A DNA stretch of 64,000 nucleotides from Zwartia panacis (GTDB taxonomy: Bacteria > Pseudomonadota > Gammaproteobacteria > Burkholderiales > Burkholderiaceae_B), in NCBI RefSeq assembly GCF_030410395.1, contig NZ_JAUHHF010000004.1:186001-250000 (forward strand), in the 5' to 3' direction. The notes under the pieces were generated by a model. It searched no databases, was not told the origin of the DNA, and worked only from the letters and a program-made list of their open reading frames with translations. Shown one piece after another: positions 47,896 through 58,000 of this stretch. Position 1 is the stretch's first letter. Every line of letters starts with the position of its first letter. The position numbers and the translations under genes were made by a program.

Positions 47896-50349
47896 CTAAC
47901 GCCCTTTTCGAGCTGATTTCTTTACGCCTGCGCTTTTTTTAGTGGCCCGAAGTAACTTTTTACTCGGGCGCGCAGATTCTTGTTTGCCCGCTTTTTTCGC
48001 TTCGGCGCGGCGGACACTCGCGACTTTGCCTAACAATTCAGAGGGTTTTGTGGGGGCCGCCTTTTTAACACGACGCGCGACAGAATCATCCGGACGAGAC
48101 GCTGCTTTGCGCAAAGCGACAAAGCTTGTTCCAGTCACGAGACGAAACTCAATGCGACGGGCCTCGAGATCGACGCGAGCGACCTGAACCTGAACAGCAT
48201 CCGTCAGGCGGTAGCGGATTCCGGTTCGCTCTCCACGAAGTTCATGCATGGACTCATTGAACTGGAAGTATTCAGTTCCCAATTCAGAAACATGCACCAT
48301 TCCCTCAACATGCAAGGTATCGAGCGTGACGAAAATACCGAAGCTTGCAACACCCGTGACTCTGCCGCTGAATGTTTCACCAACGCGCTCTTTCACGAAC
48401 CAACACTTCAGCCACGCTTCAACATCACGGGAAGCTTCATCAGCACGACGCTCGGTGCCAGACAGCATCAAACCCAAACGTTCCCAGAGATCATGCTCGT
48501 ACTCCTGTTTAGTCGCGCCAGGAGCAGCGACAAAACCATGGAGGTTGGGTTGATAGCGTTCGCCCTTGAGTAAAGCCTTGATGACGCGATGCGTCAGCAA
48601 GTCCGGGTAACGTCTGATCGGTGATGTGAAATGTGTATATGCGGGGTAAGACAAGCCAAAGTGTCCCATATTGTCAGGACCATATATGGCCTGCTGCATG
48701 GAGCGCAGGCACATTGTCTGTAACAAAGCATAATCTGGGCGAGCCCGAGCCTTGTCCAGCAACTCGGCATAATCCTTGGCTGAGGGCTCTGCTCCACCTC
48801 CAAGACTCAATCCTAGTGTGCGTAAAAACTCACGCAGCGCCTTGAGCTTATCGGTGGTGGGTCCCTCGTGAATTCGATACAGACCAATGTGCTTGCTGCG
48901 CGCCATAAAATCAGCGGCGCACGTGTTCGCGGCCAACATGCACTCTTCGATCAAACGATGCGCATCGTTGCGCACAAGCCCGATAATCTTTTCGATTCGC
49001 CCCAATTCGTTACACACGATCTTTGTCTCGACCGTATCAAAATCAATGGCTCCACGCTCTTTACGGGCCTGTTGCAAAACTTGAAAAATTGAATGCAATC
49101 CCTGAATTTGCGGCAAAACATGCGAAAGACTTCTCGCCGCGGGCCCTTGGGGCTGCTGTAAAGACTCCCAAACCTGGTTGTAGGTTGTACGAGCGTGGGA
49201 GTGAATGACCGCGTTATAAAACTGATAGGCCGCTACCGTGCCTGCTTTAGCACCGGACAAAGGAATCACCATGTCACACACCAACACCAGTCGGTCGACC
49301 TGAGGATTCAATGAACACAAACCATTCGACAGCTTTTCTGGCAGCATGGGAATCACACGGCGAGGAAAGTACACACTCGTGCCGCGTTCGCGGGCATCCA
49401 TGTCCAGAGAATCTTCGGGCGTCACATAATGACTGACGTCGGCAATAGCCACTAACAAACGCCACGCGGGACGCTTACGTCCGGATCCGAGATCGACTTC
49501 TTCACAATAGACGGCATCATCGAAATCGCGCGCGTCTTCACCGTCGATGGTAATAAAGGCGACATCCCTGAGATCCACACGATCTTTGAGATCTTGACGA
49601 CGAACACCCTCGGGAAGTTTGTCGGTCTGACGAAGCGCCGCATCGGAGAAATCCACTGGAACATCGAATTTGCGCACCGCAATTTCGATCTCCATACCAG
49701 GATCGTCTATTTCACCCAAGATTTCGGCGACACGTCCGAGAGGCTGCGTATGTCGAGTGGGTTGTTCAATAATATCGACTGACACCACCTGGCCGTGCTG
49801 AGCGCCTCCAGTGTCAGAGGGCGGAATCAGTACATCGTGCTTGATACGCTGATCTTCAGGCACAACGATGGTCAAACCGCGTTCGTTCAGAAAACGACCC
49901 ACCAATCGATTCGTGCGGCGCTCAATCACCTCGACAATGGTGGCCTCTGGTTTTCCTCGATATTCACCCGTTGGTTTGACGAGAACACGGTCACCATGCA
50001 AAACCTTGAGCATTTCACGAGGTGAAAGGAATAGATCCGGACCGCCACCGTCGCGCACCAGAAATCCGAAACCATCACGATGCCCCTGAACTCGACCTGC
50101 AACAAAATCAAGTTTGTTGGCGAGTAACAAAACGCCCTTTCGATTTGGCAAAAGCTGGCCATCACGTTCCATCGCAGAGAGGCGACGATGGAAACCTTTG
50201 AGAGTTTCTTCGGATTCGAGTCCAAGCCTGGTGGCGAGATCCTCTGGTGAAAGTGGAACGAGCGCTGTTCGCAAGGACTCGAGAATTTCCTCGCGACTTG
50301 GAACATCAGGATCGAAGTCAGGAGGCAGCTCGGGAGAAGCAGCAGTCAC
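47896..50349 (-). CDS. rnr: Ribonuclease R
   Basis: A processive 3'-5' exoribonuclease. Cold-shock-like domains occupy about 60-230, the RNB domain holds DGEDARDFDDAVY (catalytic Asp residues), and an S1 domain (about 630-715) precedes a long basic tail rich in Lys/Ala. I place the start at the GTG of VTAASPELPPDFDPD: the frame opens upstream to 50463, but that part overlaps tRNA-Leu and its promoter on the other strand and has no conserved content. The protein is then 817 residues. No strong ribosome-binding site precedes the GTG, so the start is moderate. Confidence 0.93.
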   Translation of the reverse strand: MTAASPELPPDFDPDVPSREEILESLRTALVPLSPEDLATRLGLESEETLKGFHRRLSAMERDGQLLPNRKGVLLLANKLDFVAGRVQGHRDGFGFLVRDGGGPDLFLSPREMLKVLHGDRVLVKPTGEYRGKPEATIVEVIERRTNRLVGRFLNERGLTIVVPEDQRIKHDVLIPPSDTGGAQHGQVVSVDIIEQPTRHTQPLGRVAEILGEIDDPGMEIEIAVRKFDVPVDFSDAALRQTDKLPEGVRRQDLKDRVDLRDVAFITIDGEDARDFDDAVYCEEVDLGSGRKRPAWRLLVAIADVSHYVTPEDSLDMDARERGTSVYFPRRVIPMLPEKLSNGLCSLNPQVDRLVLVCDMVIPLSGAKAGTVAAYQFYNAVIHSHARTTYNQVWESLQQPQGPAARSLSHVLPQIQGLHSIFQVLQQARKERGAIDFDTVETKIVCNELGRIEKIIGLVRNDAHRLIEECMLAANTCAADFMARSKHIGLYRIHEGPTTDKLKALREFLRTLGLSLGGGAEPSAKDYAELLDKARARPDYALLQTMCLRSMQQAIYGPDNMGHFGLSYPAYTHFTSPIRRYPDLLTHRVIKALLKGERYQPNLHGFVAAPGATKQEYEHDLWERLGLMLSGTERRADEASRDVEAWLKCWFVKERVGETFSGRVTGVASFGIFVTLDTLHVEGMVHVSELGTEYFQFNESMHELRGERTGIRYRLTDAVQVQVARVDLEARRIEFRLVTGTSFVALRKAASRPDDSVARRVKKAAPTKPSELLGKVASVRRAEAKKAGKQESARPSKKLLRATKKSAGVKKSARKGR

Positions 50350-50381
50350 GCGGCTGTTTTTAGAATGAGGAGGAAGGCGGT

Positions 50382-50409
50382 TTGCCAAAGTTTGAATCTC
50401 GCTTATAAT
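50382..50409 (+). promoter_or_regulatory. Promoter of tRNA-Leu(CAG)
   Basis: TTGCCA (50382-50387), 16-base spacer and a consensus TATAAT (50404-50409). The tRNA starts 24 bases after the -10. This promoter is within 60 bases of the rnr start region on the other strand, which argues against the longest reading frame for rnr. Confidence 0.8.
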
Positions 50410-50433
50410 GCGGTGCTTCTGAAGTACAGATAG

Positions 50434-50518
50434 GCCCAGGTGGCGGAATTGGTAGACGCGCACGGTTCAGGTCCGTGTGCCGCAAGGTGTGGAGGTTCGA
50501 GTCCTCTTCTGGGCACCA
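50434..50518 (+). tRNA. tRNA-Leu (anticodon CAG)
   Basis: A class II tRNA: acceptor GCCCAGG / TCTGGGC, D arm GGAATTGGTAGACGC, anticodon stem CACGG/CCGTG with loop TTCAGGT (anticodon CAG), an extra arm, T arm AGGTTCGAGTCCT, and encoded CCA (50516-50518). It reads CUG. A consensus promoter lies upstream and a T-rich terminator about 65 bases downstream. Confidence 0.97.
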
Positions 50519-50584
50519 CTGAAGTGTAAAGCAAAATACCTGTTGCTTTAACGTTCCCCAGCTGATTTTCAGCAAAATAACTAA

Positions 50585-50619
50585 CCTCAAAACTCTTTTA
50601 AAAGATTTTGGGGTTTTTT
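50585..50619 (+). terminator. Rho-independent terminator of tRNA-Leu(CAG)
   Basis: CCTCAAAA (50585-50592) pairs with TTTTGGGG (50606-50613, one G-T pair), an inner TCTTTTAAAAGA palindrome extends the stem, and six T residues follow. The remaining 68 bases to the next gene carry no feature I recognise. Confidence 0.8.
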
Positions 50620-50687
50620 ATTGCCTAAATGTCACAACCGCTGACACAACCACTATCGGGCCGACACGATCAATCAAAACAACCTCT

Positions 50688-51125
50688 TCATGCCAGCTTC
50701 TTTTTCATCATGATGTGGGGAATATTCGCATCCATGAATATTTCTCCGTACTCCACAAATCCCTGTCTGGCATAGAACCCAGTCGCATGAAGCTGGGCGC
50801 CTAGCAAGACCTCTGAGTAGCCCTTAGACACTGCCGCCTCTGTCAGCGCGCGTAAAACCTGAGCACCAATCCCCCTTTTTCTCTCGGACTGCTTAACGGC
50901 CATTCTTCCAATATGACCATCGGGAAGCAGCCTGCCCGTCGCGACTGCTTCACCATGGTGATCCAAAGCCAGAGCGTGGAGGCTTAGCACATCCATTTCG
51001 TCAAGCTCCAAGGCCAACGGGACCTTTTGCTCCTCAACAAACACCGCGAAACGAATTGCGGAAGCCTGACTTCCCATTTCGTCCCAAGCACCCAGCACGA
51101 CTCGAATATTCTCCTGATTCATCAC
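50688..51125 (-). CDS. GNAT family N-acetyltransferase
   Basis: A 145-residue GCN5-related acetyltransferase. The acetyl-CoA motif is GRMAVKQSERKRGIGAQVLRAL (R/Q-x-x-G-x-G/A type), and QLHATGFYARQGFVEYGE is the conserved second half, resembling the ElaA branch. IRFAVFVEEQKVP near the start is also typical. Substrate is not known. It is transcribed alone, divergent from the AEC transporter. Confidence 0.85.
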   Translation of the reverse strand: MMNQENIRVVLGAWDEMGSQASAIRFAVFVEEQKVPLALELDEMDVLSLHALALDHHGEAVATGRLLPDGHIGRMAVKQSERKRGIGAQVLRALTEAAVSKGYSEVLLGAQLHATGFYARQGFVEYGEIFMDANIPHIMMKKKLA

Positions 51126-51261
51126 TCACCTGCCTCGCGGGCGATTACATTGAAATTTTGACCACTCCCCTGCGTATTATGACTGAGTAGGCGTTCTCAG
51201 GCATCCAGGCCCCGGCCAAAGCGCTACACTAAGAAACCTTAAATTCCAACTCTTTTCGGCC

Positions 51262-52203
51262 ATGTTCGCTGCAGTCATTGAAGCTGCCTTTCCGGTTTTT
51301 GCCTTGATCCTGACAGGATGGGTCTGCACAAAAACCAACTTGCTCGGTTCCACTAGCCGCGAGGGGTTGAATAGCTTTGTCATTTATCTTGCCCTCCCCG
51401 CGCAATTATTCGCTGCGATGTCAGGTTCTGACATGAGCGATCTTGCCCAGCCCGGTTTTTTCTGGTCTTTCGCGCTTGGAATGTTTGGCACAGCAGGAAT
51501 CTATTATGTGATCGCGCGAGACAAGCATGTCGCTCCTATCGACAATCTGATCAATAGCATGAGCGCAGCATACGGAAATGCGGGTTTCATGGGGATACCA
51601 CTGTGCTTGATGGTGTTTGGTAAAGCAGGTCTGGGACCTTCAGTCATTACTGCTGTTTTCACTGTCTCTTTGCTTTTTGCTGTCGCGATCATGCTTGTCG
51701 AGTTACAACGGCTTGAAAACTCGAAAATCGGCCCCGCCATCAAAAAAGTGATTGTCTCGATGCTTCGCAATCCACTCCTGGTGGCGCCCGTACTCGGTGT
51801 GCTCTGGTCTTTGATGCAATGGCCACTCCCGACTCCAGCGATACGTTACATCAGCCTGCTGGGGGATGCTTCGACGCCTTGCGCACTCATCGCAATCGGT
51901 TTGTTTCTCGGACAAACGACGCATCAGCAAGCAGGCCCTGAAGTCATACGCATCGTTTTGCTCAAGCTACTTGTTCAGCCTGCACTGACCGCAGTATTGG
52001 TTTTGTTTGTCTTTGATGTTCCAAAACTTTGGGCCTTGGTTGCGATCTTGGCAGCAGCGCTTCCTGTTGGAACAGGCCCGTTCATGATGTCACAACTCTA
52101 TCAACGTGACGCAGCCGCAAGCGCGCGCGCGATCTTAGTTTCAACGGTTTTATCTGTGATCACTATTTCAGCGCTCGTCGCCTGGATCAGCCAGGAACTT
52201 TGA
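51262..52203 (+). CDS. AEC family transporter (auxin efflux carrier-like)
   Basis: A 313-residue membrane protein with about ten hydrophobic segments. Family marks: FPVFALILTGWVCTKTNLL at the start, GNAGFMGIPLCLMVFG in the middle and VGTGPFMMSQLY near the end. Bacterial members export or import small acids such as malate, but substrate is unknown here. It lies 34 bases before a crotonase-like gene, possibly in one transcript. Confidence 0.88.
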   Translation: MFAAVIEAAFPVFALILTGWVCTKTNLLGSTSREGLNSFVIYLALPAQLFAAMSGSDMSDLAQPGFFWSFALGMFGTAGIYYVIARDKHVAPIDNLINSMSAAYGNAGFMGIPLCLMVFGKAGLGPSVITAVFTVSLLFAVAIMLVELQRLENSKIGPAIKKVIVSMLRNPLLVAPVLGVLWSLMQWPLPTPAIRYISLLGDASTPCALIAIGLFLGQTTHQQAGPEVIRIVLLKLLVQPALTAVLVLFVFDVPKLWALVAILAAALPVGTGPFMMSQLYQRDAAASARAILVSTVLSVITISALVAWISQEL

Positions 52204-52237
52204 GCTTACACACACATTCCCCAAGCACGGGCATAGC

Positions 52238-53020
52238 ATGTCAATCACCCATTCAAAAAAATCAACAACTTCGCCAGAATTGACTGTGGATGGCAATATT
52301 GCCACCCTGCGTTTATGCAATCCTGATTATGCCAATCGCTTAAGCCCGGCAGATCTGAAAGTGATTCAGTCTCACATCCAGACTGTGAATCAAAATACTG
52401 ACATACTCGTCTTAAGAGTATTAGCCGAGGGAAAGTATTTTTGTAGCGGTTATGACATTTCCTCTCTTGCTGCGGACAGCGCACCCTCCTCTATTTTTTT
52501 TGGCGAAACGGTTGATCTACTCGAACAGGCCCGACCTGTGACGATCGCCGCCATTAACGGTGGTGTCTACGGAGGCGGTACGGATCTGAGTCTAGCTTGC
52601 GACTTTAGATTGGGGAGTACTGCTGCCAATATGTTCATGCCAGCCGCCAAATTAGGATTGCACTTTTATCCCGGCGGTATGGTGCGATATGTCACTCGTC
52701 TGGGCCTTAATCAAGCCAAAAGACTTTTTTTAACTGCTGAAAAAATCGATGCCGCAGAAATGAAAGAGATCGGCTTTTTAACTGAACTTGTCGAGCCTGA
52801 AGAATTGAATGGCCGTGTCGAGGAATTGACTAAGCTACTCGCTTCCATGGCGCCACTCGCCCTGCTCGGCATTAAAAAGCATCTGAATTTAATTGCCCGC
52901 GGTCAGTTAGACGAGGTTGGAATTAAACAAGCCGTCCTACACTCTGAGCAATCAGAGGACATCAAGGAAGGTGCGGCAGCATGGAAAGAAAAGCGTTCAG
53001 CTGTATTTAAAGGAAGTTAG
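52238..53020 (+). CDS. Enoyl-CoA hydratase/isomerase (crotonase) family protein lacking usual catalytic glutamates
   Basis: A crotonase-fold protein of 260 residues. The oxyanion-hole region is seen as EGKYFCSGYDISSLA and NGGVYGGGTDLSLACDF. Hand comparison with rat crotonase puts Thr-Asp where the first catalytic Glu is expected (GGGTDL) and Ala where the second is (MPAAKLGL), so normal hydration is doubtful; an isomerase, hydrolase or unknown reaction is possible. It follows the AEC gene and precedes an asparaginase-like gene by 65 bases. Confidence 0.82.
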   Translation: MSITHSKKSTTSPELTVDGNIATLRLCNPDYANRLSPADLKVIQSHIQTVNQNTDILVLRVLAEGKYFCSGYDISSLAADSAPSSIFFGETVDLLEQARPVTIAAINGGVYGGGTDLSLACDFRLGSTAANMFMPAAKLGLHFYPGGMVRYVTRLGLNQAKRLFLTAEKIDAAEMKEIGFLTELVEPEELNGRVEELTKLLASMAPLALLGIKKHLNLIARGQLDEVGIKQAVLHSEQSEDIKEGAAAWKEKRSAVFKGS

Positions 53021-53085
53021 TGCCATTTTTTAAGATGTAAACTTTAAAAGTCGCTTAAAAACATTCATTAGACAACGGATCGCAC

Positions 53086-54090
53086 ATGACAAAAAAACCT
53101 AAAGTCGCTCTGATCAGCACTGGCGGCACCATTACTTCCCTGAGTATTTTGGGCGAACTTGATGTGTTTGAGTACAGTTCGACTGGAACAAGACTAGATG
53201 CGCACGGCATGTTGGAAAAATTCCCACAGGCTAAAAGTGTGGCTGATGTAATTCCTGTCGCTTTCGACACACTGCTTTCGACCGCAGTAAGTTTTCCTCA
53301 CTGGAAAAAACTTGCAGAAGTCATTGCACAGCTCACTGTTGAGCATTCTGATCTAGCTGGCGTGGTGATTTTGCATGGGACATCTTCTTTGGAAGAAACC
53401 GCTTATGCACTCAATCTTGGGCTTAAAACAGATATTCCTGTTGTGCTGACCGGCGCTCAACGACCTGCGAGCGCATTGTCGACAGATGCAGGCATGAATA
53501 TTTTCAACGCAGTCCGATTAGCGGCCTGCCCCGAAGCGAGAGATCTAGGAGTATTGGTTTGTCTAAACGATGAAATCCAGTCTGCCCGTGAGGTGACAAA
53601 AACATCAAACGGCAGGCTACAGACTTTCCGTTCCCCCGATTTTGGCGCACTCGGTCATGTCGATGGCGATCGAATTGTGATTTATCGAAGCCCCACACGA
53701 CGTCGCACCCCAGACACAGAATTCGACCTGAGGGAAATCGAGCACTTACCGCGAGTGGATATTGCCTATAGCTATGCCGGAGGAGATGGTGTAGCTGTGC
53801 AAGCTTTTATTCAAGCCGGGGCAAAAGGACTCGTTGGTGCAGCATTCGCACCAGGACTCCTTTCTCCTGAAGAGTTTACCGCCATGGAATCTGCAGTTAA
53901 ACAAGGTTTGGTCGTGGCAATTTCTTCACGTGCTGGCTCGGGAAGAACCTTTGCACCAAGCAAAATGCGGGAGGCTGGCTTTATTCAGGCAGACAACCTC
54001 ACGCCACAAAAAACCCGAATCCTCTTGGCGATGGCACTCACTCAAACAAAAGATCGTGCCGAGATTCAACGCATGTTTGACACATACTAG
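53086..54090 (+). CDS. Asparaginase-family protein with altered active-site triad
   Basis: The fold and nucleophile region ISTGGTITS (Thr15) are those of type I/II asparaginases, and REVTKTSN keeps the catalytic Lys. But the second motif reads HGTSSLEET (about 97-105) where HGTDTLEET is expected, so the catalytic Asp is replaced by Ser100. TGAQRPASALSTDAGMN is otherwise normal. The 334 residues show no signal peptide, so it is cytoplasmic. It may have another amide substrate or reduced activity. Neighbours are a crotonase and nudC. Confidence 0.87.
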   Translation: MTKKPKVALISTGGTITSLSILGELDVFEYSSTGTRLDAHGMLEKFPQAKSVADVIPVAFDTLLSTAVSFPHWKKLAEVIAQLTVEHSDLAGVVILHGTSSLEETAYALNLGLKTDIPVVLTGAQRPASALSTDAGMNIFNAVRLAACPEARDLGVLVCLNDEIQSAREVTKTSNGRLQTFRSPDFGALGHVDGDRIVIYRSPTRRRTPDTEFDLREIEHLPRVDIAYSYAGGDGVAVQAFIQAGAKGLVGAAFAPGLLSPEEFTAMESAVKQGLVVAISSRAGSGRTFAPSKMREAGFIQADNLTPQKTRILLAMALTQTKDRAEIQRMFDTY

Positions 54091-54136
54091 AGAACGAGCG
54101 GCTCGATATCAATTTACCAATGCTGATTGCCCGATA

Positions 54137-54934
54137 CTACTGACCGGTGTACATACGCTGAGCTGTATGTATCCGGCAAGAGGCATCAATCAACTGTCTT
54201 GCAATGCTCACATGGTCGGGCAGTGGTGGCAAGGCATCGCGGGCAAACCATCCTGCCGCTTCGATTTCGCTTGGATCTGGTGTGATTTCTCCGCCGGCAT
54301 AATCAGCAAAAAACGCAATCATGAGTGAATTGGGAAAGGGCCACGATTGACTGGTGAAATAACGCAAATTCGTGATCTCCAGTCCCACCTCCTCGCGTAC
54401 CTCGCGCACCGCGCATTGCTCCAAAGTCTCACCCGCCTCCACAAACCCAGCCAGTGCACTGAATACTCCAGGACGAAAATGCGGGCTACGCGCCAACATT
54501 AACTCATCTCCTCGTTCAATCAATACCATCACGGCTGGAGAAATGCGGGGGTATGCCACCAACCGGCAGGCGGGGCACTCCAGCGCGAACTCGGTTTTTT
54601 TCATGATGGTGGGTGTGCCACAATGCCCGCAAAATCGATGGTTTTTCTGCCAATCGATCATCTGGGTTCCGCGCCCCGCCAACGCAAATATTTCAGGGCC
54701 GGCAGATGCAAACAGGCTGCGCACCGGCCTGAGTTCTCCGGAAATATGGGCGGGAATCTCGGGGGTCTCAATTGCATAGCATGAGACTCCGTTCCAATGA
54801 CCAATGTGCAAAGGCTGGTCCAAATCCAAGAAGTCATCGTGCCGAGCACGGGGGAACGCCTCCCTTCCCTGCTCATCAATGGAAATCAGTACCTGATTGC
54901 CGCAGCGAATCAGCCAATAGCTTAAATCACTCAT
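54137..54934 (-). CDS. nudC: NAD(+) diphosphatase/NADH pyrophosphatase NudC
   Basis: NudC cleaves NAD(H) and removes NAD caps from RNA. A four-cysteine zinc ribbon CGHCGTP...CPACRL lies at about residues 110-135, followed by YPRISPAVMVLIE, then the Nudix box GFVEAGETLEQ...REVREEVGL and the NudC tail SQSWPFPNSLMIAF. At 265 residues it is typical. It is convergent with the asparaginase gene and divergent from the oxidoreductase gene. Confidence 0.94.
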   Translation of the reverse strand: MSDLSYWLIRCGNQVLISIDEQGREAFPRARHDDFLDLDQPLHIGHWNGVSCYAIETPEIPAHISGELRPVRSLFASAGPEIFALAGRGTQMIDWQKNHRFCGHCGTPTIMKKTEFALECPACRLVAYPRISPAVMVLIERGDELMLARSPHFRPGVFSALAGFVEAGETLEQCAVREVREEVGLEITNLRYFTSQSWPFPNSLMIAFFADYAGGEITPDPSEIEAAGWFARDALPPLPDHVSIARQLIDASCRIHTAQRMYTGQ

Positions 54935-54958
54935 CTTGTCTCACTTGGGATGGATTGT

Positions 54959-54987
54959 TTGACAACATTGTATTCTGCGTCGATGAT
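54959..54987 (+). promoter_or_regulatory. Possible promoter of the indolepyruvate oxidoreductase gene
   Basis: A consensus -35 TTGACA (54959-54964), a 17-base spacer and GATGAT (54982-54987), which matches the -10 consensus at four of six bases. A 57-base leader would precede the ATG at 55045. The nudC start is only 25 bases to the left. Confidence 0.45.
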
Positions 54988-55044
54988 TAGGAGGAACGTT
55001 GCAAGAGTCGACGGGAAACCCTTTTGATCAAAGGAAAATTACCC

Positions 55045-58000
55045 ATGAATGCACCTCTGACCGAGTCCACTCACAAGGTGATCGACAAGGTATCACTCGA
55101 AGATAAATATACACAAGAGCGCGGCCGGGCGTTTATGAGCGGGGTTCAAGCTCTGGTCAGGCTTCCTATGGTTCAACAACTGCGCGATGCGCAAGCCGGA
55201 CTACAGACCGCTGGTTTTATCAGCGGCTACCGTGGAAGCCCCTTGGGAGGCTATGATCAGGCGCTCTGGAAGGCGTCTGATCATCTCAAAAAACACAATA
55301 TTGTCTTTCAGCCTGGCGTCAACGAGGAACTCGCTGCTACAGCCGTTTGGGGAACCCAGCAGGTCGAACTCTTTCCGGAACAAAAAAAATACGATGGTGT
55401 TTTTGGAATTTGGTACGGTAAAGGACCGGGAGTCGATCGCTGTTCCGATGTGTTCAAACATGCAAATATGGCTGGCACTTCACCTCACGGCGGTGTGATT
55501 GCGATTGCAGGGGATGATCACATTGCTAAAAGTTCGACAGCCGCCCATCAGAGTGACCATATTTTCAAAGCCTGCGGACTGCCGGTATTTTTCCCGAGCG
55601 ATGTTCAAGGGATCCTTGACATGGGTCTGCATGCGTTTGCCCTAAGTCGCTTCTCCGGTCTTTGGTCCGGCATGAAGACTATCCAGGAAGTCGTTGAATC
55701 AAGCGCAAGTGTGGATGTCGACTTAGACCGGGTTCGCATCATATTGCCCGAAGACTTTCTACTGCCAGAAGGCGGGCTGCATATTCGCTGGCCTGACGCA
55801 CCACTCGCTCAAGAGGCTCGCCTGATGGAGTACAAGTGGTACGCAGCTCTCGCATACATTCGAGCCAACAAACTGAACCATACCGTCATTCAGGGGCCCC
55901 ATGATCGACTGGGCATCATGGCCAGTGGTAAAGCATACCGAGACACTTGTCAGGCATTGATAGATTTGGGTTTGACGCACGAAGTCTGCAGAGATATCGG
56001 ATTACGCGTGCATCAGGTCAATGTCGTCTGGCCACTCGAAGCAAGTACGACCCGGGAGTTCGCTCTAGGTCTCGAAGAAATTTTAGTCGTCGAAGAAAAA
56101 CGCCAAGTCATTGAGTATCAGCTTAAAGAAGAGCTTTACAACTGGCGGCCTGACACACGGCCGGATGTTTTAGGCAAGTTTGATCAACCCGACAATGATC
56201 ACAGCGGTGGTGAATGGGCAAGATCAAACCCTGCTGGCCACTGGCTGTTGCGCGCAAACGCCGACTTGAGTCCAGCGATCATTGCACAGGCGATCGCCAA
56301 AAGGTTGTTACGCCGGCCCCTGCCAGATTCAGTTCGTGCAAGCATTCATGCGCGCCTGGCAGTGATCGAGGCTAAACAGCGCTCCCTTCAAGTGGTTGAT
56401 CCGACTGTCGGAGAACGGCCGCCCTGGTTCTGTAGTGGCTGTCCACACAGCACCAGCACACGTGTACCTGAAGGTAGTCGAGCCATGGCTGGAATCGGCT
56501 GCCACTACATGGTGTTGTGGATGGACAGATCCACCTCGACCTTTACCCAAATGGGCGGCGAAGGCGCACCCTGGGTAGGCCAGTCTCACTTTGTCAAAGA
56601 TCAACATGTCTTTGCCAATATTGGCGATGGCACTTGGTTCCACAGCGGCTCGCTGGCGATTCGTCAGGCCGTGGTAGCTGGTGTCAATATCACTTACAAA
56701 ATTCTTTACAACGATGCCGTTGCGATGACCGGCGGGCAACAAGTGGGTGAACGTCCAGAGGGATTGACTACTCCGCAAATTGTCAAAAGCTGTATTGCAG
56801 AAGGCGTCAAACGTGTGGCGGTCGTCACAGACGATCCGCAGCGTTATGATGGTGTCGAGCTTGAACTAGGCGTTCAAGTCTGGCATCGAGACGACCTTGA
56901 TCAGGTTCAGCGCTTATTTAGAGAGATCCCAGGCACGACTGTCATTGTCTACGACCAGACCTGCGCCACCGAAAAAAGAAGAAGACGGAAAGCTGGAAAG
57001 CTCGAAGATCCAAAACGGATTGTCGTCATTAACGAACTGGTATGCGAAGGCTGCGGAGATTGTTCGGTCAAGAGTAATTGTCTGTCAGTCGAACCTCTGG
57101 AGACGGAATTTGGACGCAAACGTCAAATTAATCTCAGCAGTTGCAACAAGGACGAATCATGCCTAAAAGGGTTTTGTCCAAGTTTTGTCGTACTTGAAAA
57201 TGCAACGAGACGCCGACCTGAATCGGTCTCTCAATCGGTTACACCGCCTACTCTGCCTATGCCCGTCGTCCCAGACTGCCTGGAACCTTACAGGATTGTT
57301 GTCGCGGGCGTTGGAGGGACAGGTGTCATCACGATCGGTCAGTTACTGGGTGTGGCCGCGCATATCGAAGGCAAAGGAGTGATTACGCAAGATTCAGCAG
57401 GGCTCGCGCAAAAAGGGGGATCGACATGGAGTCACGTGCAGATCGCGCAATTACCCGAGTCATTATGCGCGACAAAAGTCGATATCGCCAAAGCTGATTT
57501 GATTATGGCCTGTGATGGCGTGGTTGCGGCAAATCCGACCACAATGGCACTCATGCAAATGAATCAAACTCGCATTGCACTCAATCATCACGACACGCCC
57601 ACTGCTGGTTTCGTACAAAATCCGGACTGGCGCTCCACCAACACCCATTGCGCCACTGCGCTTTCCAATGCGGTGGGTCAAGATCAGCTGGCCAGTATCG
57701 ATGCGAGTGCGATCGCTGCTGAAAAATTAGGTGATTCAATTTATGCCAATCCGTTACTACTGGGTTTTTGTTGGCAAAAGGGTTGGATACCACTCTCGCG
57801 CGATTCTTTAATCCAGGCTTTAAGACTCAATGCTGTTCAAGTAGAACGAAATTTGATGGCGTTTGAATGGGGACGAGCAGCCGCTCATGATGAAAAACTT
57901 TTGCACAGACCCGTCAACGAGCACCCTGTTCTGTTTAAATCCAAACAAACACTTGAACAGATTGTTCATATACGGGAGACCTTTTTAACGCGCTATCAAA

